Positions 46,523 through 57,130 of a stretch of 64,000 bases of DNA are shown here, one piece after another (the first letter of the stretch is position 1; each line of letters opens with the position of its first letter). Under the pieces are notes generated by a model. The model did no database searches. It was given only the letters and a program-made list of their open reading frames with translations, and had not been told where the DNA came from. The stretch covers positions 294,547 through 358,546 of the forward strand of contig MNCI01001300.1 in the NCBI GenBank assembly GCA_015680685.1, read 5' to 3'. The DNA comes from Gnetum montanum (taxonomy: Eukaryota; Streptophyta; Gnetopsida; Gnetales; Gnetaceae). The position numbers and the translations under genes were made by a program.

Positions 46523-47220
46523 CTCCCCCATGACTAAGTTGAAAGGAGGAGATTTGAAAAATAGAATGTAGTTGTCCATCTGTTGAGGTGGTATTTACAT
46601 TGACTCATCTTGGTTTAAGGAAAGGTTTTATTTGTTGGATGTTGACCAACTAATTTTTATTTGGGCATTTAGGTTTGTAGATTAGCATGACCCCAAAGGA
46701 AAAGGTTTGATCAATTATGTAAGGTCCCTTCCACAATGTTTGGAATTTGTGTTTTCGGATACATGTGTGGGGTTCTAGTAGAGAACGTAATCTTCTAGTT
46801 GAATTTTTAGTTTCCTAATTCTAAGGTCATGATGCTACTTGTTGAATGCCTTGTTTACCTCATTCAAGGATAGGGTCACTAATCAATTTTTATCTAGCAC
46901 ATTTAGGTTAATTAGTCTTTCTTTCTATGCTAAAATTAGGTCAAGATTTAGATCATAGGCTGTAAAGAGTGTACAGAGCTCGGATTGAATTGGGAGCATT
47001 GGAAGTTTTCTATACACTAACTCATAGGAGAATAGCCAATAGGAAGTTTCCATGTTGAACAATAAGCCCAGAGAGCATTGTTAAGCTTTGTTCTCCAATC
47101 CTTCCTATATTTATTAATGGTTCACATTAGTATTTTTGTAATCTCCTAGTCGGTTACCTCTGCTTGACCATTAGCTTGGGGGTGGTAAGGTGTTGTTAAT
47201 TTATGTTCTACCCCCAAGTG
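46506..47220 (-). pseudogene. pol: Element E integrase remnant (second half only)
   Basis: Starts at the deletion joint (47216-47220) with L-G-V-E-H-K-L-T-T-P-Y-H-P-Q-A-N-G-Q-A-E-V, keeping the catalytic Glu. It continues with E-L-V-Y-R-K-L-P-M-L and L-W-K-G-P-Y-I-I to S-S-F-Q-L-S-H-G-G-D-G-H-L-C-stop. The zinc region and the first two catalytic Asp, equivalent to A 3779-4366, are gone. CACTT is present at both deletion edges. Confidence 0.8.
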
Positions 47221-47830
47221 GCATCTCTTGAGTGAGAAGATAGATAAGGATGACATTATACCATATTTTTTTCATAGGTGTTTGTTCACTTATTACTCTT
47301 GTAAAAAGGAGTTCTTTTAGAAACTGATCAAAGAGTGGGCTCTCCTCCTCTCTATTATCCCATCTTAAGTAAGAGAGGTGGTCAGTGAGCACATTCTTGG
47401 TCCCTTCTCAATCTACCATCGTGAGATTGAATTCCTACAAGATCACAAGCCACCATATGACACAAGGGCTCACTATTGACTTGTTCATGAGGAAGAAAAT
47501 TACACTATGATCTGTAGCACAAATACTTTGTAACCAAGCACATAGTACCTAAACTTTTCCAAAGCATACACCACTACCATTAATTCTTTCTTCGTGGTGG
47601 TGTAATTTAACTATGCTCCCATAATAGTTTGGCTCACACAATGGATGTAGTATGGATGTTTCTTATCATCCATCTACATGAGCACTACTCCCAAAGCATA
47701 ACTAGATGCATCTATCATGAAGTGGAAGGGTCTGGACTAGTCTACTGCTTGTAGGATTGGTGTTTCTACAAGTTTCTCCTTTAATTGTTGGAATGCATGT
47801 TCACATTCCATGGTCCATATGAAAAGTGCA
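47221..47830 (-). pseudogene. pol: Element E RNase H and linker
   Basis: F-H-F-M-I-D-A-S-S-Y-A-L (47730-47690) bears the first catalytic Asp; Y-Y-I-H-C-V-S-Q, T-T-K-K-E-L-M-V-V-V-Y-A-L-E-K-F-R-Y follow. The T-D-H segment is frameshifted. 47392-47201 is open for 63 codons (D-H-L-S-Y-L-R-W...T-Q-E-M-P-L), the linker to integrase. Confidence 0.82.
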
Positions 47831-48620
47831 TCTTTCTTTGTAACCTCTACCAACAACTTTGCAATCTTACATAAATTCTCTATGAATCATCGATAGTAGC
47901 CAATGTGTCCAAGGAATGATCGAACATCTTTAACAGTCTCTAGTTGACGTGTTATTCCTTGGATTACCCTTATCTTTTCTAGGTCTACCTCAATTCCTTT
48001 TTACAAAATTTAGTGCCCTATCACAATGCCTTCTTGGACCATGAGATGGCTCTTTTACTAGTTGAGCCATAGGTTTGTCTCTACACACCTCTTCAATACT
48101 TGCTCAAGTCAGTCCAAGGCTTGCTCAAAGATGGCTCCATAGGTGGAGAATTCATCCATGAAAACTTCAACACCACTACCAATCTGCTATTGAAAGATAC
48201 TAAGGACCAAGTATTGAAATGTTGCAAGGGCATTGCATAGACTAAATGGCATCTTACAATATGCAAAAGTCCACCAACAACTTGTGAATGTTCTTTTGGC
48301 TTGTTCTTCGAGTGCAATTTGGATTTGGTTATAACCACTATAACCATCCAAGAAACTATAATAATAATTCCTAGATATGGTGTCTAAAACTTGATCTACA
48401 AATGGCAAAGAAAAGTGATATTTAAATGTTTCCATATTCAACAGCCTGAAGTTAATGCAAACCCATCATTTTCCACCCTTCTTTGGTACAACTATGATTG
48501 GACTAACCCACTCACTATTTGTAATTGGATAGATGAACCTTGCCTTAAGGAGTTGCTCAATTTTCTCTTTGATGCTTTGCTTCAATTTGGGGTTCAGCCA
48601 CCTCTATATCTACCTTCTAA
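47831..48620 (-). pseudogene. pol: Element E reverse transcriptase, catalytic box altered
   Basis: An 84-codon open stretch (48441-48187) has M-N-M-E-T-F-K-Y-H-F-S-L-P-F and S-G-Y-N-Q-I-Q-I-A-L. The catalytic box reads F-M-D-E-F (48162-48148), so the second Asp is Glu. S-T-Y-G-A-I-F-E-Q-A-L-D, L-E-Q-V-L-K-R-C and S-F-L-G-H-I-G-Y-Y-R follow. This is the least broken RT in the window. Confidence 0.88.
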
Positions 48621-49300
48621 GCTTCATGGCTAGGTTGGTGTAGATGCAATGCTGGCATATCCTTGGATCAATTCCTATTAGCTTTGGATATGACCAAGTA
48701 AAGGTTGTTGACCATTTTTTGACCACCTTCAACAACTTTTCTTTTTGTTTAGAAGGAAGTTTGGCATTAATTATGACTGGTTTACCATTCTTTAAAAATG
48801 CATACTCTATATCGGTTGGTATAGTTTTTAGTTCTAGAAGCTCCTTCTTGAAGTGATTTTGGATTTCCAAATCTCCCTAATAGTTATCATCATCTTCATT
48901 AGAGAGTTAGAAATAAAATTGTTCAATTTTCTCCATGCCTTCAACATATGCACAAGTGAGGCTCTCAGTTGGATCCATGCATATTATGCTGCTATTTAAG
49001 TCAATTATCAACCACTAGGTGTCCTCCTACTTTGTGGCTACTATGTACAAAAACCTTTAAATATTGATCTCTTATGCACACTGATTGCATGATTTAATGT
49101 AAGTGCTCTTGATTAGCCAAATATTTTACACACAATTGCACCTGTTATCACTATACATGATGCATGGAATACACTTATTGTCAATCTTGCCTAGTTCATT
49201 TTCTTTAGATATTTCTAGAGATAGGTCCCTTATGCCCATTTGTACATCAATCATGCTTAACCAAGTCCTTCCCCATAATGATGGGGAAGTCACTTTTGCA
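48610..49300 (-). pseudogene. pol: Element E protease-RT linker
   Basis: Open 86 codons at 48870-48610: H-F-K-K-E-L-L-E-L-K-T-I-P, F-L-K-N-G-K-P-V-I-I-N-A, then S-Y-P-K-L-I-G-I-D-P-R-I-C-Q-H. Equivalent to A 2140-2350. Upstream, E-S-L-T-C-A-Y-V-E-G corresponds to A 2035-2060. Confidence 0.75.
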
Positions 49301-49399
49301 GTTTTCCACCTTGATCACAAGAAAATTAGCAAGATAGGACCACCCACAAACTATGGTCACAATGTTCTCTACTAATCCCAGAGGGATAGTAATTGACTA

Positions 49400-49620
49400 A
49401 TCTGCTAATTCTAGATGAATTTTACTCTTCATAAGAGGTGGTAGGTTCCAGGCCTTGTACATGTCATGGGAGATGAGATTAACTCTAGAATTAGAGTCAA
49501 TAAGAGCCTTGCATGGCTCATGTTTAGCAATCTATAGATAAATGCGTAGACTTCCTGGATCAAATCGTTTGGTAGGAAGATTGCTAGCCTTGATCTAGTC
49601 AAAAAAAGCATGAGATAGCA
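49400..49620 (-). pseudogene. pol: Element E retropepsin-like protease
   Basis: The frame reads E-P-C-K-A-L-I-D-S-N-S-R-V-N-L-I-S-H-D-M-Y-K-A-W (49520-49450); D-S-N stands for D-S-G, a G-to-A type change. N-L-P-P-L and H-L-E-L follow. The catalytic Asp is present, so this is the best protease in the window. Confidence 0.78.
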
Positions 49621-49639
49621 TTACAGTGTGGATTCAAGG

Positions 49640-52075
49640 TGATACTTAGTTTGAAGGGCACTTAAAGGTATTGAACGTAGAGGATGAGGGCGATGAAGAT
49701 GTAGGATGATCAGCTAGGCTAGATTGTGAGGGTTGAAGAGGACTACTAGGCTGAAAAAAAGGTCTTTTCCTAGATTGATTGTCTGGACCACTTGGGTGAA
49801 AAAATAGTTGTGAGTGTACAGCCCTCATAGCATTTCATTGTTGTGGTTGTGAAGGAATCTCACCCTACATGGATGGAGTAGGAGGTAACTAGGTTGAAGG
49901 TAGAGGTGTATGTGTAGACGGATGTGCAAGATGATATGGATATGAATATGGGTTTTCCCCTCAAGTAAATGGGGAATGTGTTTGGTGGTACTTTGGAGGG
50001 TAATAGTGATGTTGAAATGATGTATGACTTGTAGAACTTCTAGAGGAGATGGTTTGCTAAACATAGTACCCATATGGATTTGGTTGCCTATAAGGGTATT
50101 GCTACCTTAGCGGTGGCATTCCCCATGATTGTGGTTGGTACCACTGTTGGTATTATTTGTACAGTTGTGAAGGATTCCCACTTAGGTAGTAAGCTTGTTG
50201 CTATTTGTGGAACTACCTTGGATTGTCTTAAGGATAAGGCAATTATCTTGGAGCTTGTCTACATGCTAGGCAAGGATTCAATGCGTACACTCTAGACTCT
50301 TATAAGTGTGATACCACATGGAAACATCCCTTTGGATGTTAATATTGACAAATGTCACATTCAGTTTCATCAACAGAGTCAGACTCCACAACTTCCTCTA
50401 CTATAGCAACTTTGCCCTTACCTCTTTGGTAGGCACATTTAGCTTCTTTTCACCCCTTATGATTACAATCATTATTTTTCTCTTTGGATCCTTCAGAAAT
50501 CTTTAAAGCAGTTTGAAATTTTTCATCCAAAGACTATCATAACTTGTCAACCTTGGTCAAAATATTGTAAATATATTTTTGAATGGGCAAGGTCTTTCTA
50601 TTCATCAGTTCATCAAGTGGTGATTCCTTCTTGTCACAAAATCAGACCTCTCATCTTTTGATGGAAGGATCCCTATTATATTTTTCAACACTTTCCCTTT
50701 TTTATAGCTCACATTCTTCTTTTGCTACCTACTCAATTAACCTTTGGATCTGATGAGCTCTTAGTTCAGATAATCTTCCTTGGGCATACACCCCAAGGGT
50801 TCTTCTAGTTTCTGCTTTGAGCCCATTTATGATGTGGAAAAGTTGTTCCCTTTGAGAATAATCATGGCTAGTGCATTAGTGTAAGAGTGAATAGTATTTA
50901 CCCATGATGACATCCAAGAGTTCATGTGTTCCCTATTTCTAGCCTTAGATTTTCCTTCTCATATTAGACACTATGGAGCACGTTTGATATTTTTCATTAA
51001 ATAGCTTTAGCATGGTACTTCATCTATGAATAGATTTTGGTTCTAGAGACTAGTACCAACTTTTAGCTTCCTTGATGAGTGTCCTTGGAAAAAGTTTTAA
51101 TTTTTTCCATTCATTCTCTATGTTTTATAAGGCATAGGCATCATGAAAAGCTTGTAGATGCGTTTGTGAATCAGAGTTGTATCCCCCCTCAAATCTTGGA
51201 ATATTGTTCATGTTTAGGCACTTGATCTGACTATCTTTCATATGCCTAGTTGAAATTTTCACTACCTCCACAATGTTGAGCATACTTCGAGTCGCCAATA
51301 GAGGTTCATCATCATCGTTGCATCAATGATTCTGATGATGGTTTCTACCACCCCTTTGATTTTGATGGCCTTCATAGTCATTGTTATTTGGATGATCACC
51401 TTCCTCATGATTGTTTCAATGGTGGCTTCTATAAGAATCGTTAGATGAAGAGGAATGTTCAAAACTAGATGAAGAGGATGAAGAGGAAGGTGGATCACCA
51501 TCACCACTACGGTGTCCACCACCACTCGTACACTTATTATGATCATCATCCTTAGATCCCTTGCTATTGTGATGCTTGCCCGAGTCCCTATCTTGACTTA
51601 ACCCAATTTAAGAATAGTAGATCATAGGTTTAGGTTCACACCCTCATCACCAATATCATGGGGTGGAGAATCTTCATGTTGAGAACTTTCAGTAGGAAGA
51701 TCCTCAATGTCATCTTGATTTAGTAGGAATAAGACATTAGTGTAATGTTTTCCCTTTGTAGCTTCATGGATTTTCTTCTAATGTTGATCTTGTTTGCATC
51801 ATGTTTCATTGGGATGGTAGTTTTGAGTGTCATATCCATCCACAACATATTCTTCATGAAGATCTACTATGCCTAGCTTCTTAAGGGTCTTGAGTAGCAT
51901 CCCAAGCCTAGATCGATCGAGGGGCAAGACAATGTTGCCCTCCATATCAGGCCATTATAACTATTCATCCTTATGTAAAGCTTGGCACAAACTCATATAG
52001 ATGAGTATATACCACCTTACACTCTTGTGGGACTGGTGGTTTAGTATTTTTATTCTTGTGAGAAGAAGAAAACAT
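49640..52075 (-). pseudogene. gag: Element E gag, nearly full length
   Basis: Starts M-F-S-S-S-H-K-N-K-N (52075). A Ser/His/Asp-rich segment (51550-51300) precedes the capsid core: L-L-A-T-R-S-M-L, Y-Q-S-L-E-P-K-S-I-H-R, L-F-N-E-K-Y-Q-T, S-Q-R-E-Q-L-F-H-I-I-N-G-L (50880-50810). C-D-I-C-Q-Y-H-P-K-G (50340-50300) is a Cys/His cluster but not a CCHC knuckle. The tail is Gln/Tyr/Pro-rich, ending in a Ser/Pro linker (49828-49646) before protease. Confidence 0.8.
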
Positions 52076-52211
52076 TTTGCAAAACAAAATAAAATTATCA
52101 ATGTGCTTTTATAATTCTATGTATAGTGGGGATAATATTGACCTTTAGGTTCATACAATGATATTAATGGTATTCACTTAGACCTAAATAGTGCATGTTC
52201 CACAAACAAAG

Positions 52212-52229
52212 TCCATGGCAGTGGTACTA
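52212..52229 (-). promoter_or_regulatory. Primer-binding site of element E, decayed
   Basis: TAGTACCACTGCCATGGA, one base from the 5' LTR. Matches the tRNA-Asp site at 11 of 18; six of the seven differences are transitions. Confidence 0.55.
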
Positions 52230-52230
52230 A

Positions 52231-53124
52231 TGATGAGTAGCAAGGTACCCCTACATCCAACCATACAACTCACAAAGCATTCACATGAAATCCAATCGAA
52301 TTTTGTGGACTTTATTGTTTTTGGTGCACTAGTCCTTTAGGAAGTGAATCTAGCCTTAAGGTCAATCATTGTCTTCCTAATTACACTTGTGACATTCGTT
52401 GGTATGGTTAAGTGTAACTAAGGCATCCAATTTTTGTCATTTTGTGTTTTATAGTTTGGTGCTCAAAATGTGGATAAAAGAAATTTAATTAACTAAATTA
52501 AATTAACTAATGAACTAGAATTTAACTATTTCTAACATAAGCATCTAATCCCACTTTTTGTACACATCCTAAACCCGCGTATCCACTACTGGGCAACCAA
52601 GCACTACGCTACTGGGTGAGCCAAGCAATAACATTGCTGGGATTACCAAGTGAATATGTGTTATGCTCGAAGTGGTCATACTTATGTGTGTAATCTATCT
52701 AGCTTAATTTCTTCATTAATGTAATAACTAGAAAATATTTAATAACTACTAGAAAACATTTAATAGATAATTAAAAACATTGAATGCATAAATGCAATAG
52801 CTAATCTATCCAAAGTGTTGCAAGCTTTATTAGAAAGATTGTCTTTATTACTGCACACATTGTCATTTTCAGGTACAACAATGCTCAAATACAGATTCGT
52901 ACACTCAATGACTCTTGCTATAGGTAGTAGGGAAAAAATTCTAACTCTCAAATGGAAAAACTATAAGAGCTCTGTCGTAACTATAATATCTACTTCCCAT
53001 AATTGCGGTTGCAAGTGCATATTTATAGCCCACTATAGGCACTACGTCAACAGGGCCACGTCGATGCATGATATGATGTGTCAACTAGGCCTCGTCGAAG
53101 TAGCCAACAAAATGCGAGTCATCA
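52231..53124 (-). repeat. 5' LTR of element E
   Basis: Minus-strand start TGATGACTCGC, end CTTGCTACTCATCA. U3 has CTTCGACGAGGCC and CATCGACGTGGCC blocks near 53050-53100; TATA box GGGCTATAAATATGC at 53018-53032. Confidence 0.9.
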
Positions 53125-53129
53125 TTAAT
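53125..53129. repeat. Target-site duplication of element E, right copy
   Basis: TTAAT, identical to 40559-40563. Confidence 0.8.
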
Positions 53130-53850
53130 GAGGAGAAAAAATGGTCTTATGAAGAAAAAATAATTTAAAACTAGTATATTTAGGATGAAGATTTAAATTT
53201 CAAATATAATTAATTTAGAAATGATTCATGAACAAGTTCTTACATATACATGGGAATAGAATACAAGAAAAAAGATTTACCAACATTATAGCCAAAAAAG
53301 AATCCTTAGTGCAAAAGTCTATATATATATACACACACATACACATAATCTCAATGTAAATTAAAATGATAATCATTTATGCTCTTGTGATGTCTCACTA
53401 CCTCTTGATTGAGATAAGATAGTGGATTAATGCTACAAGAGATTAACATATATGTAAATATCAACAAATTATATTGCCCAACCAATTGGTCTTTATAAAT
53501 ATGTTGTATGATATCTTGGTCTAGTAAATATTGGAAATACATAAGAGAAATTTAGAAGCTTTTCCTGTTAGAAAAATTCATAGTGGAGAGAGACACATAA
53601 TATGATATCATACTTCTTGAAGTAGAGATGATTACCTTAGAAGTTGGATCTATTTATTAGTTTATAGCATCCACTCATAATTTCTCTTATTTATTATCCC
53701 ATAAAAACTGTATAAATGTGATATTGAAAACTCAAAATAAAGGATGATTTCATGAGGAAGTTTTATGACTAAATAAATGGAATATTTAAGAGCGTATTCT
53801 TGATTTTGATACTGTTGATGCCAACATCACCCATGCTAAGCACGGGACCA
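53130..53850. other. Unassigned AT-rich DNA right of element E
   Basis: No motif or frame recognised. A TATATATATACACACACATACACA microsatellite lies at 53323-53346. Confidence 0.5.
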
Positions 53851-53854
53851 TGAA

Positions 53855-54185
53855 CAACAACAACTAGCTAGGTATACGATAGATGACATAGGCTAATCTA
53901 TATTGGTCTAGAAGCCAAGTCATCTAGTCTACATAGTCGTATTAATAAGTTGATTATCATACAAAGTTATATCATTCTAAACTACTACAAGGACCCTATA
54001 CATTGTATTTATCTAGTCATGTGGTTCCTACACCGCCATGTAGAATGATACTCTAACCAACAAGTTGTACATAAAAATTAAATCTATGACCTAAAGATTC
54101 AATACTATGAGTGTTACCACTAAATTAACACCTTCAAGTGCAAATCATGTGAGCTAACCAACTGAGTTAGGCTCTTAATGTTTTT
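53855..54185 (-). mobile_element. Candidate tRNA-derived SINE
   Basis: On the minus strand from about 54180: GAGCCTAACTCAGTTGGTTAG, close to the A box of plant tRNAs (TRGCNNAGTNGG), then about 50 bp later GTATTGAATC, a weak B box (GGTTCRANTC). The unit ends in TTGTTGTTGTT near 53856. The A-box match is good and the end type fits plant SINEs, but no target duplication was found. Confidence 0.42.
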
Positions 54186-54800
54186 CTTTTAGTAATTAGC
54201 TTATGGTAAAAGTCATTTGAACCATGGTCATAAAGTAACTCTATGTAGGAAGATAAATAACATGATATCATCATTAAAAAAGCATAACCAACCATGTTTT
54301 CATATTCTTTACATGATTGAACTTGTGACCCATTCCATAAAATGACAAGCCTTGCCAAGTAGTTTCTTAGTGTGGACCAAAATGGTAGATGAGGTCATAG
54401 CAAAAATGTGGGATGGTGGCTACTTACGATTGCAGTGGTGGTGGAGAATGTGGTGGTAGTTACACTAGGCAACTAGAAGATGGATGCAACATGGGGTGTT
54501 GGTGTTGGGCATTATGTGTAGAACATGACTGTAGTGGGAATAATTGATGTGAGGGTGGTGGGCGTAACCAACACAACGAGTGACTATAAAAGTCAGCCAT
54601 GACCAACAACAAAGATAATGGAGGAGCCTCCCCTCTTCCACTAGGAAAAATGAGTAGATGGTGGTTTCTCTTTCTCTTAGGTCTATGACCATAAGGTGAT
54701 TGCTGCGGAGTGCTAACAAACAACAACTGCGAATTACTAGTAGGTAGCATGTGGGAGCTTTTCAATGAATAGTGGTGCATGATAGGAAAATGATTTGGTA
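54186..54800. other. Unassigned DNA, partly G/T-rich
   Basis: From 54370 on the plus strand is enriched in GGTGGTGG-like words. Open frames 54460-54780 (minus) arise from this composition. No recognised domain. Confidence 0.4.
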
Positions 54801-55560
54801 GCCTTCCCTCTCTCTAACAGTAGAAACTTTGAACTACACACTGTAGGTGCTTATTAGCAGTTGCAAGAAAAAGCAAGTTCCTCTTTCTCCCTGGGCAATA
54901 GTGGCACATGGCTCTTCATGATGTCAAGTGCATGGTAGGAAGAGTTGTGAACAGTGGCCATTGATGGCAAAGGACAATAGAAATCTCTCTCTCTCTCTAT
55001 TGATGGCATGTTTGCAACTCCAAACTATGGTGGGTAGGAGAAATGATCGACAACAAAAACAACACATGCACAGTTAGTAGCAGGTAGTAGGGGCATGTCA
55101 ACTATCTACATGTGATGGTGGCAGTAGTTAACATAGTGGAAATAGCTCTAAATGATGCACTACACGTGGCATGATGATAGTAGGCTCTCCCAGCAATGCA
55201 CGTCAAAGGCTCTCCTGATGGTAAAGGCAATGCGTGAAGTGATGATGGCAAGCAGGGCAGGCTCTTGAATAATAGCAATTACTAGCACACATCAGAGATG
55301 CATTTGTAGCAATGTAGATACTGCTTATACATCCAAGGCATGTGACAATGGTCGGCAGCGCATTGCTGACATGCATGAATGGTGTGGGATCGCTCCCTCT
55401 CTTTCTTAGCAACAACACATGTGGCAATTAGCATGATAGTAGTGACAACTCTAGACTACGTGCTACATAGGATGGTGATAACATGTAGTAGATCTCCCTC
55501 TCAGCAATAGTGGTTTGGGTTTTCCTACATGATAGTGGACACCACCGATAATGATGAACC
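54800..55560. repeat. Field of degenerate ~100-bp repeats
   Basis: CTCCCTCTCTC or CTCTCTCT words recur near 54807, 54885, 54980, 55185, 55395 and 55495, about 80-105 bp or twice that apart, each with AGCAATAGTGG-like neighbours. ACTCTAGACTACGTGCTAC at 55448 has variants near 54826, 55012 and 55146. Unit boundaries are unclear. Confidence 0.4.
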
Positions 55561-56760
55561 AACAGTAGTTACTTACTATACTTTCATTAAGTCATGAAAT
55601 TCAAGATAATTATTCAATTTAAGTCTCCTTGATTTTCAATTTGATTTACTTTTTGAAATGTCACATAGCCCTCTCCAGCTAAGACTATTCCTAGGTTTCC
55701 GTGCCAATATGGGAGTGGCCCTAGGTGATAGTCTCCCTAAAAAAGTTTTCCATACTTCAAGAATTTGAAGAAAATATAGAAGAAACCTAAATGGTTTCTA
55801 AGTAATTCTTAATTTAAAGGTAAACTATTTAACAATTTCTATTCTTCATCAATTGTAAAGCACAATTAGCAGAACATAAATGGGACCTCATTGAGATCTC
55901 ATCATTTAATAGTTAAACTATTACATGATTCAAAATAGTAAAACATTGTAAGAAGAATAATATAGAATATTAACATCACATTTTTGTCAATATCATGCAT
56001 TTAAACACATTAAGCATAAGTAGGATAATACATTTTTTAAATTAGGTAATTTGTTCTAGATCACCTAGGTAGTTTTTTCTTAATTAAAAAAATGAAATTT
56101 TATTACATATGTAGACCTTTTCTCAATCTATTGGATAGTATAAATATACATGTTATGAGTTTTAAAAATATCAATAGGAAAATAACCAAGTGTTATTAGT
56201 AATAATTAGAATAAATCAACCAAATTTTCAATGACAAGATTCTACTCATGTTTAATGTGCTCAAATCTAAGACATTGTTAGAAAATTTAGTGTTCATATT
56301 CAATGCGATAATGTTTTTAAAACTTGCAAAATGCACATTTCCATTGTTAAATAGACCTAAAGGATCCATTAATGTAATTTTATTGCATTTTCTATAAAAA
56401 AATACCAATTACTATCCTTGGAAAGATGCTTGACCCTAGAAAAATTGAATAATAATATTTAAAAAATTTAGGGTACATTAGATAGATGAAGATGGAATCT
56501 AAAGAAAAAGCCTAATAGTTTTGGGGGTGTTTTTTAAGTACTTATCCTTACAAAAAATCTTGGAGAACCTCCTCTCTAGGATAGGAAAAGGATTAAGCCT
56601 TATTCAAAAGCATCCTCACAAGTTTAGGTTTTCTTCTAAAGAAACTGAAAAAACTCTCTTTAAAGACAAAAGAACACATCAATCAAAAATATTGAACAAA
56701 TAGCAATAGAAGCTAAAATATTTTCATCCTTGAGCCTCCAAAACAAAAAGAAATTAATTC
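55560..56760. other. Unassigned AT-rich DNA
   Basis: No recognised domain. A 70-codon minus frame (56196-56408) may be the low-similarity continuation of the LINE fragment to its right, but I cannot support it. Confidence 0.4.
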
Positions 56761-57130
56761 TATAAAAAATAAATTAATTATTCAACTTTCACTCAAAGCT
56801 TATTTTTTGAAAGTTGTAGTAAAAAATGACATCTTTGAGAATCTAATTATTAACTCATGAAGAGAGGTCATAGTTATGCTTTTGTTGTTGGAAAAAAAAT
56901 TGTACACTAAAGCTTCCAAATAAAGTAGTGAACTAGTGGTTGAAGACACTTCCAAATGCAGAAAAGGAAGTAGAAAAAGTAGGTTGATCACCAAGAATAA
57001 CTTCATTCATGTTGGGTTGAAAGTTTTTAGAAATTCTAGATGTTCATTTCCAAACATGCTATGCAATAGGATACTTTAAAAAAAATGAGAAAATGAGTTT
57101 TCACTTCCACAAAGAGGAAATTGAGGAGAA
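56760..57130 (-). pseudogene. LINE zinc-binding (zf-RVT) fragment
   Basis: Minus strand near 57125-57045: F-P-L-C-G-S-E-N-S-F-S-H-F-F, then after a frameshift Y-P-I-A-stop-H-V-W-K. The zf-RVT consensus at the C-terminus of plant L1 RTs reads C-P-x-C-G...H-L-F-F-x-C-P-x-A-x-x-V-W. A 68-codon open stretch (57006-56800) follows. RT itself was not recognised upstream. Confidence 0.5.

Larger units (their letters stand above)
40564..53124 (-). mobile_element. Element E: structurally complete Athila-like element with ORF3 (12.56 kb)
   Basis: Two LTRs (892 and 894 bp) and a perfect TTAAT duplication. In minus-strand order: LTR, decayed PBS, gag, protease, RT, RNase H, integrase remnant, small hydrophobic ORF, spacer with promoter-like block, ORF3, PPT, LTR. 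It serves as the reference for A, B, C and D. Integrase lacks its N-terminus and half the core. LTRs differ at about one base in nine by eye, so it is an old insertion. Confidence 0.93.

Noticed and set aside
51262-51549. 95-codon Val/Ile-rich minus-strand ORF that looks like a membrane protein
   Set aside because: It is an alternative frame of the Ser/His/Asp-rich part of gag in E; the gag frame aligns with C and D.
53018-53032. TATA box of a host gene
   Set aside because: It is within the LTR of E at the same place as in the other LTRs.
54130-54185. Functional tRNA gene on the minus strand
   Set aside because: Only the A-box half resembles a tRNA; no acceptor stem pairing, anticodon arm or proper B box at tRNA distance.
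54460-54780. 106-codon minus ORF, Ser/His/Pro-rich
   Set aside because: Lies in a G/T-rich low-complexity stretch with a second overlapping minus frame; no relative or motif seen.
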